Shown here piece after piece: positions 63,939 to 64,000 of a stretch of 64,000 nucleotides of DNA. Positions within the stretch are counted from its first letter, which is position 1. Each line of letters opens with the position of its first letter. Made by a program: the position numbers and the translations under genes. Origin of the DNA: Bin87 sp963666415 (lineage in GTDB: Bacteria; Chloroflexota; Dehalococcoidia; Lucifugimonadales; UBA3495); contig CAXXPD010000003.1 in the NCBI GenBank assembly GCA_963666415.2, positions 3,968,001 to 4,032,000 on the forward strand. The letters run 5' to 3'. The notes beneath the pieces are model-generated. The model worked only from the letters and a program-made list of their open reading frames with translations, was not told the DNA's origin and did not search any database.

Positions 63939-64000
63939 CTGAACAGGCCAAAGAGCGCGGGGGTGGTTCGGGCGATGGCTCGTTCCGACCACTGGCGCTG
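63939..64000 (-). pseudogene. DDE transposase, central fragment at window edge
   Basis: On the minus strand this reads QRQWSERAIARTPALFGLF and continues, after the IS21 element, into 61119-61361. The rest is outside the window. Confidence 0.65.

Overview
The window looks like a piece of a GC-rich chromosome from an uncultured Chloroflexota bacterium, most plausibly a SAR202 / Dehalococcoidia-like lineage. This is an inference from gene content: paired amidohydrolases, an HpcH-type aldolase, a GMC oxidoreductase, a dienelactone hydrolase, RidA, and lipoproteins with Thr/Pro linkers. No rRNA or complete tRNA gene was seen.

Region 1 (1-31.1 kb) is a mobile, defence-rich island. It starts with the end of an IS256-type element next to remnants of IS1595-like and IS110-like transposases and a truncated tyrosine recombinase. 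A minus-strand locus follows (4.6-9.7 kb): an intact NERD-domain nuclease, a UvrD-like helicase broken by an IS256 element, and a second NERD-like protein without catalytic residues; a frameshifted endonuclease/exonuclease/phosphatase gene is divergent from it. From 11 to 25 kb there are three related Type IIG restriction-modification genes: one intact, one split by an in-frame amber codon, one truncated. A Uma2-type nuclease gene, a PIN/AbrB toxin-antitoxin pair and a repeat lipoprotein are interspersed. Six copies of a 29-nt motif bracket this stretch, and two ~180-bp CTAG-flanked miniature elements sit inside it. At 27.4-31.1 kb an integrase gene lies beside a perfect tRNA 3'-end fragment, with one IS21-type element between them. 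This marks the right end of the island.

Region 2 (31.1-49.3 kb) is ordinary chromosome with catabolic genes: dihydropyrimidinase-like hydrolase, ThDP decarboxylase, HpcH aldolase, papain-fold aminopeptidase, a dimeric alpha-beta barrel protein, a metallo-beta-lactamase-fold hydrolase, GMC oxidoreductase, two amidohydrolase paralogues, an MFS transporter, dienelactone hydrolase, a frameshifted NHL-repeat gene and RidA. Together they suggest uptake and breakdown of small organic acids, lactones and amides. A 107-bp palindromic repeat recurs only in this region. The last gene is a TlpA-like lipoprotein whose redox motif reads stop(UGA)-P-H-C, with a SECIS-like hairpin 16 nt downstream: a candidate selenoprotein.

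Region 3 (49.5-64 kb) is an insertion-sequence sink: IS1380, IS630, an ISNCY-type element interrupted by IS256, itself interrupted by IS21, then a degenerate and an intact element of a second IS21 type, the latter inserted in yet another transposase. Several target duplications can be read directly and fix the order of insertion.
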